Assembly: GCF_016107325.1 (NCBI RefSeq)
Contig: NZ_RCVT01000001.1
Coordinates: 62,001-126,000, forward strand
Direction: 5' to 3'
DNA from: Sphingomonas sp. MA1305
GTDB lineage: Bacteria > Pseudomonadota > Alphaproteobacteria > Sphingomonadales > Sphingomonadaceae
DNA: 64,000 nucleotides
The notes beneath the pieces were generated by a model. The model made no database searches. It worked only from the letters and a program-made list of their open reading frames with translations, and was not told where the DNA came from. Positions 24,190 to 34,971 of the stretch are shown piece by piece. The translations under genes were made by a program, and so were the position numbers. Numbering within the stretch: position 1 is the first letter of the stretch; every line of letters starts with the position of its first letter.

Positions 24190-26097
24190 TTACCGCGTGA
24201 ACGCGCCCAGGTCGGCGATCGCCAGCTTCGCCGCCGGTTTGGCGACGGCGGTGAACGTCAGGCGCAGAAAGCGCGCCTGCACAGGCGCGGCGAAGGCGAT
24301 GCGCTGGGTCGACAGCGCATAGGCGATGTTGGGAAATTCGCCCTCGCCGGCGGGCATCCAGTGCCGTCCGTCGCCGCTGGTCTCGACGCGATAGCCGCGC
24401 GGCGGTGCCGCGTCGGGCGTCGGATGGCGCCAGGGGGTCAGGCTGAAGCCGGCGATCGTCTGCGCTTTGCCGGTGTCGATCGTGACGCTGGCGGGCGAGG
24501 CGGTGGACGGCGCAGGGAGGCTCCAGACGGTCGAACCGTCGGTGTCGAGCAGGGCCTCCGCCCCCGGCGCGCTGGCGGCGACGACGGTCCAGCCGCGTGG
24601 CGACAGAACCGTCGGGTCGCTCGATTTGGGGGGCGCGACGGGCACGGGGGCGACGCTGCGGAACAGGGCGAACTCGCTAATCGCCGGGCAGGCGGGGGCG
24701 TCGAGGATCACCAGTCGCACACGCCGTGCGCTGACCGGGGCGGGCAGGCGGATGATCCGCTGCGCGCCGATGCAGGCGTGCGTCGCCAGCCGCTGCCAGG
24801 TGCCGCCGACCTCCGCCTCCACCGCGAAGCGGGTGACGCGGACGCCGAGGGGGAGATATTCGCGCAGGCGGATCAGGTCGAAGGAGCGGCCCGGCGGCAC
24901 GTCGAGCGTCAGCGTCGGCGTGGTGACCGTATCCGGCGTCGACCAATAGGTGTCGCGGTTGCCGTCGAGCACCTTGGCTGGGGCGAAGGCGGGCCCGCGT
25001 GTCGCGCTGGCGCTGGCCACCGCGCCTTGGGCCAGATCGGTCGCGAAGCTGGCGCGGATCGCGTCGCCGAAGCTTCTTAGTACCGCGACGTCGTGATCGG
25101 CGATCCGCCCGCGCCGGTCGGGCGGCAGGTTGAGGTGCATGTTGGTGCCGCGCGCCACCGATTCGTCGAAGAATTGGACGAGCCGGGCGGGGCTCTTCAC
25201 CTTCGCATCCTCGTCGGCATGGTAGAACCAGCCGGGGCGGATCGACGTGTTGGTCTCCGCCGGCCACCACAAGGGGGCGCCGCGCACGCCGCTATTGCCT
25301 TCCGCCTGGACATAGGGGTGGTCGGGCATGGTCGGCCAACACGGATCGCCGGCGATGCCGTCCTCGTTGCCGACCCAGCGGATGTCGCTGCCGAGCGGGT
25401 CGAAGGTGCAGGCCATCGGCTGGTGCTGGTGGACGAGCGCGATGATCGACGGCCAATTATAGTATTTCGGCGCGTCGATCTGCCGCGTCTCGCGGGCGCC
25501 GCCGTAATAGCCATCGCCGCCATTGGCGCCGTCGAACCAGAATTCGAACAATTCGCCGTAGCGGGTGCAGAGCTCGACGATCTGCTTGCGATAATAGTCG
25601 ACATAGGCGGGCCGGCCGTAGTCGGGATGGTTGCGGTCCCACGGCGACAGATAGAGCCCGAAGGACAGGCCGGCGCGGCGCGCGGCGCGTTCCATCTCGC
25701 CGACGATGTCGCCCTTGCCGTGCTTGTAGGGGCTGTTGCGGATGCAATGTTCGGTCAGCAGCGTCGGCCACAGGCAGAAGCCGTCGTGATGCTTGGCGGT
25801 CAGCACGATGCCGGTCAGGCCGCCCGCCTTGGCCGCGCCGACGATCTGGTCGGGGTCGAAGTCGGTCGGGTTGAACAGGGCGGGGCTTTCGTCGCCATAG
25901 CCCCATTCGCGATCGGTGAAGGTGTTGATCGAGAAATGGATGAAGGCATAGCGCTCGCGCCGGTGCCAGGCGAGCTGGCGCGCCGACGGCGTCGCGCCCC
26001 AGGGCTTAGGCGCCGCGGTGGGCATCGCCGCGAAGGCGGGCGTGGCGCCGGCGGCGAGGCTGGCGGCGATCATCGTGCGGCGGGTCAGGTCGGTCAT
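24190..26097 (-). CDS. Exported GH29 alpha-L-fucosidase with discoidin-type domain
   Basis: A 635-residue glycosidase with a Tat-like signal (LTRRTMIAASLAAGATPAFA). The GH29 barrel spans about residues 30-350, with the candidate nucleophile Asp189 in FEFWFDGANGG and substrate loop AKHHDGFCLWPT. Two F5/8 type C-like regions follow (about 355-490 and 500-635). GH29 enzymes remove alpha-1,3/1,4- or other alpha-linked fucose with retention. As last gene of an N-glycan array it most likely takes core alpha-1,3-fucose or Lewis-a alpha-1,4-fucose; which one cannot be read from sequence. It lies 45 bp after the GH92 gene, the only gap in the array without overlap. Confidence 0.92.
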   Translation of the reverse strand: MTDLTRRTMIAASLAAGATPAFAAMPTAAPKPWGATPSARQLAWHRRERYAFIHFSINTFTDREWGYGDESPALFNPTDFDPDQIVGAAKAGGLTGIVLTAKHHDGFCLWPTLLTEHCIRNSPYKHGKGDIVGEMERAARRAGLSFGLYLSPWDRNHPDYGRPAYVDYYRKQIVELCTRYGELFEFWFDGANGGDGYYGGARETRQIDAPKYYNWPSIIALVHQHQPMACTFDPLGSDIRWVGNEDGIAGDPCWPTMPDHPYVQAEGNSGVRGAPLWWPAETNTSIRPGWFYHADEDAKVKSPARLVQFFDESVARGTNMHLNLPPDRRGRIADHDVAVLRSFGDAIRASFATDLAQGAVASASATRGPAFAPAKVLDGNRDTYWSTPDTVTTPTLTLDVPPGRSFDLIRLREYLPLGVRVTRFAVEAEVGGTWQRLATHACIGAQRIIRLPAPVSARRVRLVILDAPACPAISEFALFRSVAPVPVAPPKSSDPTVLSPRGWTVVAASAPGAEALLDTDGSTVWSLPAPSTASPASVTIDTGKAQTIAGFSLTPWRHPTPDAAPPRGYRVETSGDGRHWMPAGEGEFPNIAYALSTQRIAFAAPVQARFLRLTFTAVAKPAAKLAIADLGAFTR

Positions 26098-26142
26098 GCG
26101 GCGGCTCCGCTCGGAATTACGGGTTGCTGGAATGACGGCAAG

Positions 26143-28458
26143 CTAGGTCGCCCGGCGGCCGTTGGAGGGCGGGCGGTCCGCAGCGGCGCGGCCGAAGGCC
26201 GGGTCGGGCGTCGCGCTCATCGTGAAGGTCAGCGTGCCGCCCTGCATCAGCTCGGCGTGGCTGATCCAGTTCTTGCTCCACGGCCGGCCGTTGCGCCGGA
26301 TGGCGGTGACATAGGGCGTATTGGCGCGGTTGCCCGGCGCGTCGATCACCAGCCGCTTGGCGCCGGGCAGACGGATCGTCGCACGCTCGAACAGGGGCGA
26401 ACCGAAGACATAGACCGCCTCGACCGGATCGACGGGATAGAAGCCGAGCGCGGAGAGGATGAACCACGCGCTCATCTGGCCGCAATCGTCGTTGCCGATG
26501 ACGCCGTCGGGATCGTTCTTGTACATCTCCGTGCACAGCCGGCGCACCATCGCCTGCGTCTTCCACGCCGCGCCGGTGAAGGCGTAGAGATAGGCGACGT
26601 GGTGGTCGGGCTCGTTGCCATGGGCATATTGGCCGACCAGCCCGGAGATGTCGGGCGGCGCGTTCTTCGGCAGCGTCGACGGCGCGGTGAACAGGGCGTC
26701 GAGCTTCGCCTCGAACGCCGCATCGCCGCCCATATGGTCGATCAGGCCATAAACGTCATGCTGGTTGAGGAAGGTCGCCTGCCAGCCGTTCGCCTCGGTA
26801 TAGTCGCGCCACCAGGGTTTGGGCATGTGGCCGAGCTGGACGGGATCGTAGGGCGTCCACCAGCTGCCGTCGGCGAAGCGCGGCCGGGCGAAGCCGATGC
26901 TGGCGTCGATCACGTTGCGCCAGTTGCGCGAGCGCTTGAGCAGCCGGTCCGCCTCCGCCGTCTTGCCCGCAGCACGGGCGAGGTGGGAGGACGCCCAGTC
27001 GTCATAGGCATATTCCTGCGTCCGGCTGACGCTTTCGAACCAGGCGTCGGCGGGCACATAGCCCTTGGCATCGTAGAGGTCGCGGCCCTTGCTGTTGTCG
27101 AGGTCGGGCGCGGTGAAGTCGAACGACCGCTTGGCGATCGCCGGCCAGGCGGCGGCATAGTCGCCGGGGATGCCCTTGGCCTGCGCCTCGGCGAGCACGG
27201 ACACTGAATGCCAGCCGATCATGCAGCCGGTCTCGACCGCCTGCAGCGGCCAGACCGGCGGGCCATAGGGGCTCTGCTGGCACTGGCGGATCAGGTCGGC
27301 GACGAGACTGGCGGCATAGTCGGGCGCGACGATGGTCAGCAGCGGATGCAGCGCGCGATAGGTGTCCCACAGCGAATAGGTGCTGTAGGCGGCCTGCCCG
27401 GCCGACAGGCGATGCACCGCCTTGTCCATGCCGACATAGCGGCCGTCGACGTCGGAAAACAGCGTCGGCGCCAGTTGCGCATGATAAAGCGCGGAGGTCA
27501 TGATCGTCCGCTGGTCGGCGGTGCCCCCCTCGACCTGCACGACGTCGAGCACTGTCGCCCAGGCGGCGCGCGCCGAGCGGCGGGTGCGGTCGAAATCCCA
27601 ATGCGGCGCTTCGGCGGCGAGATTGGCCCGCGCCCCGGCGACATCGACCGCGGAAATGCCGCAACGGGCGAGGATCGGCGCGCTGCCGGCGTCGTCATAA
27701 TGCAGCACCGCCTTCAGCCGGTTGCCGGCGATCCGTCGCGTGCCGGCGGGCTGCTCGGCATCGCCGTCGCCGTAGAAGGTGATGCGGTCGGGCCGGCGCG
27801 ACAGCTGCAGCGCGAACCGGATGTGGCGGCCCTTCGCCCAGCGGTTGACCGTGCGGCCGCCGGTGATCGTGCCGTCCGGCTCGACCGCCAGCGTCGCGTC
27901 GGTGACCAGCGGCGGCTGGTCGCTCGAATCAAGGATCAGGTGCGACAGATCGATCAGGATATGCCCCGCACCCGCCGGAAAGGTGTAGCGGTGCCAGCCG
28001 GTGCGCTGCGTCACGGTCAGTTCGGCCTGCACGCCGCTTTCCAGCGTGACGCGATAATAGCCGGGCTCGGCGCGTTCGTCGCGGAAGCGCTGGCGGTACC
28101 CCCTGTCCGGGTCGTTCAGCGGTCCCGGCAGAAGCTCGACCGGGCCGCGCGTGGGAACGAGCAGCACGTCGAGCATGTCGCCGATGCCGGTGCCCGACAG
28201 ATGGGTGTGGCTGAAGCCCATGATCGACGTGTCGCTGCGGTGATAGCCCGAGCAGGCGTCCCAGCGCTCGACGTCGGTGTCGGGGCCGAGCTGTACCATG
28301 CCATAGGGCAGCGAAGGGCCGGGATAGGTATGGCCGTGACCGCCGGTGCCGACGAACAGGTTCGGTTCGGTCGGTGCCGTTCGCGCGGCGAAGGCGGGCA
28401 GCGGCAGCGTGGCGGCGGCGGTGGAGGCGAGCAGCGCGCGGCGGGTAAGATGCGGCAT
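26143..28458 (-). CDS. Exported GH92 alpha-mannosidase
   Basis: A 771-residue GH92 enzyme, a calcium-dependent inverting exo-alpha-mannosidase. A Tat-like signal (LTRRALLASTAAATLPLPAFA) is followed by the N-terminal beta-sandwich (NLFVGTGGHGHTYPGPSLPYGMVQLGPD, GFSHTHLSGTG) and the (alpha/alpha)6 barrel with the family motif GNDDCGQMSAWFILSALGFYPVDP. ATG 28458 overlaps the stop of the GH125 gene (TGATG). In the Xanthomonas campestris nix cluster a GH92 (NixK) removes alpha-1,3-mannose from plant N-glycan before the other core enzymes can act; a similar role is likely here. Linkage specificity (1,2 or 1,3) is inference. Confidence 0.94.
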   Translation of the reverse strand: MPHLTRRALLASTAAATLPLPAFAARTAPTEPNLFVGTGGHGHTYPGPSLPYGMVQLGPDTDVERWDACSGYHRSDTSIMGFSHTHLSGTGIGDMLDVLLVPTRGPVELLPGPLNDPDRGYRQRFRDERAEPGYYRVTLESGVQAELTVTQRTGWHRYTFPAGAGHILIDLSHLILDSSDQPPLVTDATLAVEPDGTITGGRTVNRWAKGRHIRFALQLSRRPDRITFYGDGDAEQPAGTRRIAGNRLKAVLHYDDAGSAPILARCGISAVDVAGARANLAAEAPHWDFDRTRRSARAAWATVLDVVQVEGGTADQRTIMTSALYHAQLAPTLFSDVDGRYVGMDKAVHRLSAGQAAYSTYSLWDTYRALHPLLTIVAPDYAASLVADLIRQCQQSPYGPPVWPLQAVETGCMIGWHSVSVLAEAQAKGIPGDYAAAWPAIAKRSFDFTAPDLDNSKGRDLYDAKGYVPADAWFESVSRTQEYAYDDWASSHLARAAGKTAEADRLLKRSRNWRNVIDASIGFARPRFADGSWWTPYDPVQLGHMPKPWWRDYTEANGWQATFLNQHDVYGLIDHMGGDAAFEAKLDALFTAPSTLPKNAPPDISGLVGQYAHGNEPDHHVAYLYAFTGAAWKTQAMVRRLCTEMYKNDPDGVIGNDDCGQMSAWFILSALGFYPVDPVEAVYVFGSPLFERATIRLPGAKRLVIDAPGNRANTPYVTAIRRNGRPWSKNWISHAELMQGGTLTFTMSATPDPAFGRAAADRPPSNGRRAT

Positions 28459-29888
28459 CAGAACGTCTCCTGGAGGATCGCCGGCTGCGTGCGCGCGATC
28501 TGCACGACCAGTTCGCCGAACAGGCCGTTGGCCCAGGCGAACCAGTCGCGAGTGAATTTGGCCGGATCGTTGCGATCGAAGGTTTCGTGGATGAAGCCGG
28601 TGCCGCCGTCGGTGTCGCGGATCGTCTTCAGGCAAGTGCGGATGGCGCCCGCGTCGCGCGTCGACAGCGCACGGACGATCAACGACATCGGCCAGATTTG
28701 CCCCGGCCCGACGTGCGGGCCGCCGATTCCCTCGCCGGCGCGACCGCGGAAGAACCAGGGATTGGCGGTGCTCCACGCCGCTTCCTCGGTCGCGCGCCAC
28801 AAGGCGTCGTCGGGGGCGACGCAGCCGAGATAGGCAAGGCCGGACAGCGACGGCACGTTGGCGTCGTCCATGAACAGCTGGTTGCCGAACCCGTCGACTT
28901 CATAGGCCCAGACCGTGCGTCCGTCGGGCAGGCGCATCGTGCCGTGACGGCGCAGCGCGGCGGCGACCTCGCCGGCCAGCGCTTCCGCATCGCGGGCCAG
29001 CGCGTCGTCCTGACGCGCGGCGCGCGCCACCGTCGCGATCTCGCGCAGCGCCGTCACCGCGAACAGGTTCGACGGGATCAGGAACGGGTAGATGCAGGCA
29101 TCGTCCGACGGCCGAAAGCCGGAGGCGATCAGCCCGACCGGCCGGACCGGATTGCCGTGACCCCATAGCAAGGTTTCGGTCGGCTGCGGCGCGTTGCGGC
29201 GGAAGCTGTAGGGGCCGTCACCCGCCGTCCGCTGCTGTTCGCGGAAGGTGCGCAGGATCGCCCGCACCGATGCGGCCCAAGTCGAGTCGAAGGGGCGCGC
29301 ATCGTGCGTCGCCTGCCAATATTGGTGCGCCAGCCGCATCGGATAGCAGAGCGAATCGACCTCCCACTTCCGCTCGGCGACGCCGGGCTTCATGACCGTC
29401 TCGTCCTTCGCTGCCCAGGCCAGGTTGGTCGGCGCGGCTGGATTCTGCATGAAGGCGTTGGCGTAGGGATCGATCAGGATCGACCGCGCCTGTCGCGCGA
29501 TCAGCCCGCGGAACAGCTCGGCGAGCTTCGGGTCTTCGGCGACCAGATGCAGATAGGGTTTCAGCTGCGCCGAGGAATCGCGCAGCCACAGGCAGGGAAT
29601 GTCGCCGGTGATGACGAAGGCGTCGGGCTGGCCGTTCGTCACGGCCATGCGCACCGTGGTGTCGAGCGTGTTCGGGTAGCAATTGCCGAACATCCAGCGC
29701 AGCTTGGGATCGGCGATCTGCTTGGAGATGCGGACGATCTCGCGCTCCACCGCCGGGCTGGTGAAGTGGCGATCGGCCGGGGCGGGGCGCTTGCTGGCGA
29801 ATGCGGGGGCGGCGGCAAGGGCCGGCGCGGCGACGGTCGCGGCGCCGGCGGCGAGGATCTGGCGGCGGGTCACTCGCATGTCGCTCAT
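28458..29888 (-). CDS. Exported GH125 exo-alpha-1,6-mannosidase
   Basis: A 476-residue metal-independent alpha-mannosidase of GH125. A Tat-like signal ([26 protein letters not shown]) leads to an (alpha/alpha)6 barrel with the family motifs [15 protein letters not shown] (residues ~85-105), [28 protein letters not shown] and GFIHETFD. The start at 29888 is set by its ATGA overlap with the GH3 stop. Family members cleave alpha-1,6-mannose with inversion; NixJ of Xanthomonas does so on the N-glycan core after xylose removal. The neighbours GH92 and GH3 fit that order of action in the periplasm. Confidence 0.93.
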   Translation of the reverse strand: MSDMRVTRRQILAAGAATVAAPALAAAPAFASKRPAPADRHFTSPAVEREIVRISKQIADPKLRWMFGNCYPNTLDTTVRMAVTNGQPDAFVITGDIPCLWLRDSSAQLKPYLHLVAEDPKLAELFRGLIARQARSILIDPYANAFMQNPAAPTNLAWAAKDETVMKPGVAERKWEVDSLCYPMRLAHQYWQATHDARPFDSTWAASVRAILRTFREQQRTAGDGPYSFRRNAPQPTETLLWGHGNPVRPVGLIASGFRPSDDACIYPFLIPSNLFAVTALREIATVARAARQDDALARDAEALAGEVAAALRRHGTMRLPDGRTVWAYEVDGFGNQLFMDDANVPSLSGLAYLGCVAPDDALWRATEEAAWSTANPWFFRGRAGEGIGGPHVGPGQIWPMSLIVRALSTRDAGAIRTCLKTIRDTDGGTGFIHETFDRNDPAKFTRDWFAWANGLFGELVVQIARTQPAILQETF

Positions 29889-32422
29889 TTCGGCAGCTCC
29901 CTGTCCGTCCCCGTCACCGTGAAGTCGTGCCACACGCCCGCCCCGTCGCCGGGCTGGCCGCCGCCGATATAGAGGCGATAGGCGCCAGGCTGCACCTGCC
30001 GGCGACCGTCACGGTCGACGATGCTGAGACGACGCGGGTCGATCGCGAAGCGGACGCGCGCGGTGGCACCGCGCTTGACCGCGATGCGGCTGTAGCCGAC
30101 GAGCTGGCGCTGCAGCACCGGGTCGGTGAAGCCGGGCGTGCCGTTGGCCGGTGGGACCAGATAGGCCTGCACGACCTCCTCGCCGTCGCGACCGCCGGTG
30201 TTGCGCACGGTGGCGGTGACGGCCAGCGTGTCGCCTGCCGTGATGCTCGCCGGCGCGGTGACCGGATCGTAGGCGAAGCGCGTGTAGCTGAGGCCGTGGC
30301 CGAAACCCCACAGCGGTGCGCCGGTGAAGAAGCGATAGGTCCGCTCCTTCATGCCATAATCGACGAAGGCGGGCAGGTCGGCGGTCGCCTTGTAGAAGGT
30401 GACGGGCAGGCGCCCGGCCGGGTTGCTCCGCCCGGCCAGCGTATCGGCGATCGCGGTGCCACCCGCCTCACCCGGATACCAGGCGGCGAGGATCGCGTCG
30501 GCGCTCGCCGGATCGACCGCCACCGCGCTGCCGCTGGTCAGCACCATCACCACCGGCTTGCCGGTCGCACGGATCGCCTCGACCAGCGCCCGTTGCGGTG
30601 CGGGCAGGGCGATGTCGGTCCGGTCGCCGCCGACGAAGCCGGGCACGGAGACGCTGAGCGCCTCCCCTTCGAGGTCCGGCGACAGGCCGGCGACGATCAC
30701 CGCAACGTCGGACGCTTGCGCCGCCGCCACCGCCTCGGCGATCAGCGGTGCGGCCGGCGGCATCCACGACAGGCGGAAGCTCTCGTCCTCGCTCCTGTGG
30801 TCGAGCGTGATGGCGATCGGCTGTGGCCGGCCGTCGCTGTCGACGGTCAGCTCGACACGGCCCTTGGGCAAGGGGCCGTCGTGCAGGGTCGCGCCGCCGA
30901 GCGTGACGCGGACGCTGTCGTGCGTCTTACAGTCCTTCCAGCATTGCGCTTGGTCGAGGACCAGGCGGTAGCGCCCCGCGGCCGGCGGCACGAACTCGCC
31001 GATCCATTGCGCGACATAGCCGGTCGCCGGCAGCCCCCTGGCCGGGGCCGCGCGATCGAGGTCGAGGTCGATGCGGCGGCTCCAGTCGCGGATCACCGAC
31101 GTGCCGATGCGATACTCGACCGACAGGCCGGGACGGCCGCCGCTGCGCAGCGCGGTTTCCGGCAGCACCACCGCGGCACCGTCGGCGAGCAGCGATCCTT
31201 GCGCATAGCGCACCTTGTCCGCACCGAAGGCGGCGCGCAGGCCGGCGAGCGGCGTCACCGGCGCGGCGGCGGTGCCGTGATAATTGCCCTGCAGCACGCC
31301 GAGATCGTCGGCATCGGCGCCGATCACCGCGATCCTGGTACCCGGCTTCAGGGGCAGCAGGTCCTTGTCATTCTGCAGCAGCACGATCGCCTTGCGCGCC
31401 GCGTCGAGCGCCAGCGCGCGGTGGGCGGGCGTGTCGACCTCGTCCGTCGCAATCCGCGCATAGGGGCTGGTCGCGCCGAAGGCGATGCCGAGCTGCCGGC
31501 GGGCGCGCAACGCCCGGATCAGCGCCGTGTCGACCTCCGCCGGCGTCACCAGTCCACGGCGCAGCGCCTCGGGCAAGGCCGCATAGGCGGTACCGCAGTT
31601 GAGATCAGTCCCGCCGCGCACCGCCGCCGCCGCCGCCGCGGCACCGTCGAGCCGATAGTGGTGGAACAGATGGATGTTGGCGACCGCGTCGCAGTCCGAA
31701 ACGGTGAAGCCCGTGAAGCCCCAATCGTGGCGCAACCGGTCGTTCATCAGCCACGACGCCGCGCACACCGGCGTGCCGTGGATCGCATTGTAGGCGCACA
31801 TCAGCGACTGCGCCTTGCCCTCCGTCACCACGCGGCGGAAGGCGGGCAGATAGGTCTCCTCCAGATCGCGGGGCGAGGGATCGACGTCGAAGCCGTCGCG
31901 CCCCGCCTCCGGCCCGCTGTGCACGGCGAGATGCTTGGGCGTGGCGATGACGCGCGGATGTGCCGGGTCCGGACCCTGCAGGCCACGCACGAAGGCGGTG
32001 CCGAGCGTGCCGGTCAGATAGGGATCCTCGCCGTAGGTCTCCTGGCCTCGGCCCCAGCGCGGATCGCGGAAGATGTTGATGTTGGGCGACCAGATCGTCA
32101 GCCCCTGGTAGATTCGCCGGTCCGCCGAGACGGGCTGCGCATTGAAACGCGCGCGCGCCTCGGTGGAGACGATTGTGCCCGCCGCCTCGATCAGCGCCGG
32201 GTCCCAGGTCGCCGCCATGCCGATCGCCTGCGGAAAGACGGTGGCGATGCCGTTGCGCGCGAGGCCGTGCAGCCCCTCGTTCCACCAGTCGTAGGCGGGC
32301 AGACCGGCGGCGGGATCGGCGGGGGCGGTGCTCTGCAACTGTGCCGCCTTCTGCTCGGGCGACATCTTGGCAACCGCGGCGGCGACGGGATCGGCTTGCG
32401 CGAGCAACAGGGCGAGGATCAT
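29885..32422 (-). CDS. GH3 glycosidase with PA14 insert, candidate beta-1,2-xylosidase
   Basis: An 845-residue GH3 enzyme: N-terminal barrel with retaining nucleophile Asp243 in [13 protein letters not shown], second domain with the PA14 insertion (about residues 420-570, [13 protein letters not shown]), and a C-terminal fibronectin III-like domain ([13 protein letters not shown]). The signal peptide is short ([15 protein letters not shown]). Generic annotation would be beta-glucosidase, but in an N-glycan locus the best parallel is NixI of Xanthomonas campestris, a GH3 beta-xylosidase acting on the core beta-1,2-xylose; the close family resemblance to xylosidase-type GH3 ([17 protein letters not shown]) supports this. 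ATG 32422 overlaps the beta-mannosidase stop (ATGA). Confidence 0.9.
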   Translation of the reverse strand: MILALLLAQADPVAAAVAKMSPEQKAAQLQSTAPADPAAGLPAYDWWNEGLHGLARNGIATVFPQAIGMAATWDPALIEAAGTIVSTEARARFNAQPVSADRRIYQGLTIWSPNINIFRDPRWGRGQETYGEDPYLTGTLGTAFVRGLQGPDPAHPRVIATPKHLAVHSGPEAGRDGFDVDPSPRDLEETYLPAFRRVVTEGKAQSLMCAYNAIHGTPVCAASWLMNDRLRHDWGFTGFTVSDCDAVANIHLFHHYRLDGAAAAAAAVRGGTDLNCGTAYAALPEALRRGLVTPAEVDTALIRALRARRQLGIAFGATSPYARIATDEVDTPAHRALALDAARKAIVLLQNDKDLLPLKPGTRIAVIGADADDLGVLQGNYHGTAAAPVTPLAGLRAAFGADKVRYAQGSLLADGAAVVLPETALRSGGRPGLSVEYRIGTSVIRDWSRRIDLDLDRAAPARGLPATGYVAQWIGEFVPPAAGRYRLVLDQAQCWKDCKTHDSVRVTLGGATLHDGPLPKGRVELTVDSDGRPQPIAITLDHRSEDESFRLSWMPPAAPLIAEAVAAAQASDVAVIVAGLSPDLEGEALSVSVPGFVGGDRTDIALPAPQRALVEAIRATGKPVVMVLTSGSAVAVDPASADAILAAWYPGEAGGTAIADTLAGRSNPAGRLPVTFYKATADLPAFVDYGMKERTYRFFTGAPLWGFGHGLSYTRFAYDPVTAPASITAGDTLAVTATVRNTGGRDGEEVVQAYLVPPANGTPGFTDPVLQRQLVGYSRIAVKRGATARVRFAIDPRRLSIVDRDGRRQVQPGAYRLYIGGGQPGDGAGVWHDFTVTGTDRELPK

Positions 32423-34971
32423 CGTGCGAGCGTCCTTGGCGTCGGCGTCTTGCCGGAAATGGTCACGGTGACGCTTTCACCGGGCAGCAGGTCGAAGCCG
32501 TTGTCGGAGGCGCTGCCCCCGGTCGCGCCGAAGTCGAGCATCACCGCGCGGGCGAGCTTGCGCGCCGACACCGTCAGCCGGTCGCCGTCGCGGGTGAGGG
32601 TCAGGCCGGGATCGGGATAGGCCATGTCCTTGGGCGCGAGCCGTTCGACGACCGTGCGGCTGACGCTCTTGCCGCCGACGATCAACTCGGCGACCGCATA
32701 GCTCTGCGCCGGATCAGCGCTGCCGAACAGGTCCGGGTCGGCGAATGTTGCGACGTCGGCGGACGACAGCGGCGCCAGCGTTGTGTCCCCCGCGCGCGTG
32801 CTGAGCGTCGCGCCGGCCATGTCGCGCACGGTCACGCGCCAGTGCGCCGCGATCGGCGTGGTCGCATCCGACACCAGAGCGATCCGCGTCGCTGCGTTCC
32901 GATGCTCGGCGACGATCGCCTGCGGCGCGAACATCCGCCGCGCCTCGTATTGCAGCAGCTTCCAGCGGCCGAGATGGTCGATGCTCGACCAGGACACCGC
33001 CGGCCAGACGTCGTTGAGCTGCCAGAACAGCGACCCCATAGTCACCGGGCGGCAGGCGCGGTGATGGCGGGCGGCAAGGCCGATCGCCTGCGCCTGGTTG
33101 ACCTGTGTCAGATAGACGAAGTCGGCGAAATCCTTCGCCGGTCGCAGCCGCAGGTCGAGATACAGGCGCAGCCGCGCATTGCCTTCGCCGGCCAGGAACT
33201 TCTGATGCGCCTTCATCACCGGGCTGTCGGGGGTCAGACCGTTCAGCGAGCCGGCGAAGTCGTGGATCGTCTCCAGCGTCGGCATCGACTGGAAGCCGTA
33301 TTCGCTCATGAAGCGCGGGCAGCTGTCGAGGTAGTTCTCGACCGGCTTCGATCCGGACCAAACGTCCCAAAAATGCCGGTCGCCGTTGGCGTCGGTGTCG
33401 ACGGGACCGTCATAGCCGCTCGACGGCGAACCGGGCATATAGGGGGTGCCGGGGCTGTTGCGCGTCACCGCGTCTCGCAGCACGCGATCGAACAGCACGG
33501 CCATGCCGCTGCCGATCCGCTCTTGCGCATCCGCGCCGACCGCCTTCTTGAAGTCCTTGCGGTCGCTCCAGTTTTCCCAGCCGGACAATACCTCGTTGTT
33601 GCCCGTCCAGATCACGATCGACGGATGGTTGCCCAGCCGCGCGGTCTGCTCGTCCGCCTCCGCCGCGACGCTGGCGCGGAAGGCCGCGTCGGGCGGGGTC
33701 ACCGAACCGCCGAACATGAAATCCTGCCAGACCATCAGCCCCATCCGGTCGGCGAGGTCGTAGAAGGCGTCGTCGAGATAATAGCCGCCGCCCCAGACGC
33801 GGATCATGTTCATGTTGGCGTCGCGCGCGGACGCCAGCAGGTTTTGCATCTCGCGCGGTTCGACGCGCGCGGGGAAGCTGTCGAACGGGATCAGGTTCGC
33901 GCCCTTGGCGAAAATCGGCGTGCCGTTGACCGACAGGGCGAAGGCGCCGCCGCTGCGATCCAGCGTCACCGTGCGCAGCCCGATCGTCCGCGTCGCGCGG
34001 TCGTCGCCCATCGTCGCGGTCGCGGTATAGATCGGCTGCGCGCCATAGCCGACCGGCTGCCAGCGGCGTGGCTGCGCGACGGTGAGCGGGATCGGCACGG
34101 CGTTGACGCCGGGCGCGAGGATGGCGGTACGCGTGACGGTCTGGCTGGTGCCGTCGGGCCCGGTGAGCGTAACGGTGACGGCCTGCGGCCCCGGCCGATC
34201 TGCGACGATCGAGACGTTGGCGGTCAGCCGCGCCTCGGCGTCGTTCAGTGCATCCTGGGCGATGCCCAGCCGGTCGATCCGCGCGACGTCCCAGCCTTCG
34301 AGCCGCGCCGGTCGCCAGATGCCCATGGCGACCAGGCGGGGGCCCCAGTCCCAGCCATATTGATACTTGGGCTTGCGGATATAGGGGCTGGTCTGCTTGC
34401 CCTTGGGCTCGTCGCCGAACGCGCTGTCATATTCGCCGGGCAGCGGGTTCTTCTCTGCCAGCACCATCGGTTGCAGCGTGCGGATCGGCGAGGCGATGGT
34501 GACCAACACCTCATTGTCGCCAGCGTGGAGCAGCGCCTTGGCATCGGCGCGCCAGCGGCGGTGCGCATTGTCGGCGGACAACAGCCGCGTGCCGTTGACG
34601 CTGACGCTGGCGAAGGTGTCGAGCCCGTCGAAGACGAGGTCGAGATGATCGTGCGCCAGCATCGCCGGCGTGACGGTCAGCGTGCGGCGGAACTGCCAGT
34701 CGGTCAGACCGACCCACTGGATCGCGGCTTCGTTGGTGCCCTTGAAGGGGTCGGGCACGCGGCGGGCGCGGATCAGGTCTTCCTGCACGCTGCCCGGCAC
34801 GCGGGCGGCGAACCAGCGTGCTTCCTTGGGATGCGCCTTGGCCGCGGCGGCGTCGGCCGGATCGATCCGCACCTGCCACGCGCCGTCCAGCGTCTGGGTG
34901 TCGCGCGGAGCGGCGAGCGCGGGGACGGCGCTGCCCGCGAGCAGTAGGGCCAGCGCGAGGCGTCGGATCAT
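32419..34971 (-). CDS. Exported GH2 beta-mannosidase
   Basis: An 850-residue beta-mannosidase with a Sec signal peptide (MIRRLALALLLAGSAVPALA). GH2 sandwich domains surround a barrel with acid/base Glu460 in WTGNNEVLSGW and nucleophile Glu557 in MSEYGFQSMP; GANLIPFDSFPAR, IRVWGGGYY and FWQLNDVWPAVSWSSIDH are characteristic of beta-mannosidases rather than galactosidases. In N-glycan breakdown it would release the single core beta-1,4-mannose after the alpha-mannosidases have acted. It overlaps GH20 upstream and GH3 downstream by four bases each (ATGA). Periplasmic. Confidence 0.94.
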   Translation of the reverse strand: MIRRLALALLLAGSAVPALAAPRDTQTLDGAWQVRIDPADAAAAKAHPKEARWFAARVPGSVQEDLIRARRVPDPFKGTNEAAIQWVGLTDWQFRRTLTVTPAMLAHDHLDLVFDGLDTFASVSVNGTRLLSADNAHRRWRADAKALLHAGDNEVLVTIASPIRTLQPMVLAEKNPLPGEYDSAFGDEPKGKQTSPYIRKPKYQYGWDWGPRLVAMGIWRPARLEGWDVARIDRLGIAQDALNDAEARLTANVSIVADRPGPQAVTVTLTGPDGTSQTVTRTAILAPGVNAVPIPLTVAQPRRWQPVGYGAQPIYTATATMGDDRATRTIGLRTVTLDRSGGAFALSVNGTPIFAKGANLIPFDSFPARVEPREMQNLLASARDANMNMIRVWGGGYYLDDAFYDLADRMGLMVWQDFMFGGSVTPPDAAFRASVAAEADEQTARLGNHPSIVIWTGNNEVLSGWENWSDRKDFKKAVGADAQERIGSGMAVLFDRVLRDAVTRNSPGTPYMPGSPSSGYDGPVDTDANGDRHFWDVWSGSKPVENYLDSCPRFMSEYGFQSMPTLETIHDFAGSLNGLTPDSPVMKAHQKFLAGEGNARLRLYLDLRLRPAKDFADFVYLTQVNQAQAIGLAARHHRACRPVTMGSLFWQLNDVWPAVSWSSIDHLGRWKLLQYEARRMFAPQAIVAEHRNAATRIALVSDATTPIAAHWRVTVRDMAGATLSTRAGDTTLAPLSSADVATFADPDLFGSADPAQSYAVAELIVGGKSVSRTVVERLAPKDMAYPDPGLTLTRDGDRLTVSARKLARAVMLDFGATGGSASDNGFDLLPGESVTVTISGKTPTPRTLAR

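Noticed and set aside
25093..27207. 704-codon plus-strand frame opposite the GH29/GH92 genes
   Set aside because: Translation lacks domain motifs and hydrophobic pattern; the minus strand carries two full glycosidase families.
29801..34947. Very long plus-strand frames (939 and 924 codons) opposite GH3 and the beta-mannosidase
   Set aside because: Arg/Gly-rich compositions typical of GC-driven antisense frames; catalytic motifs are all on the minus strand.
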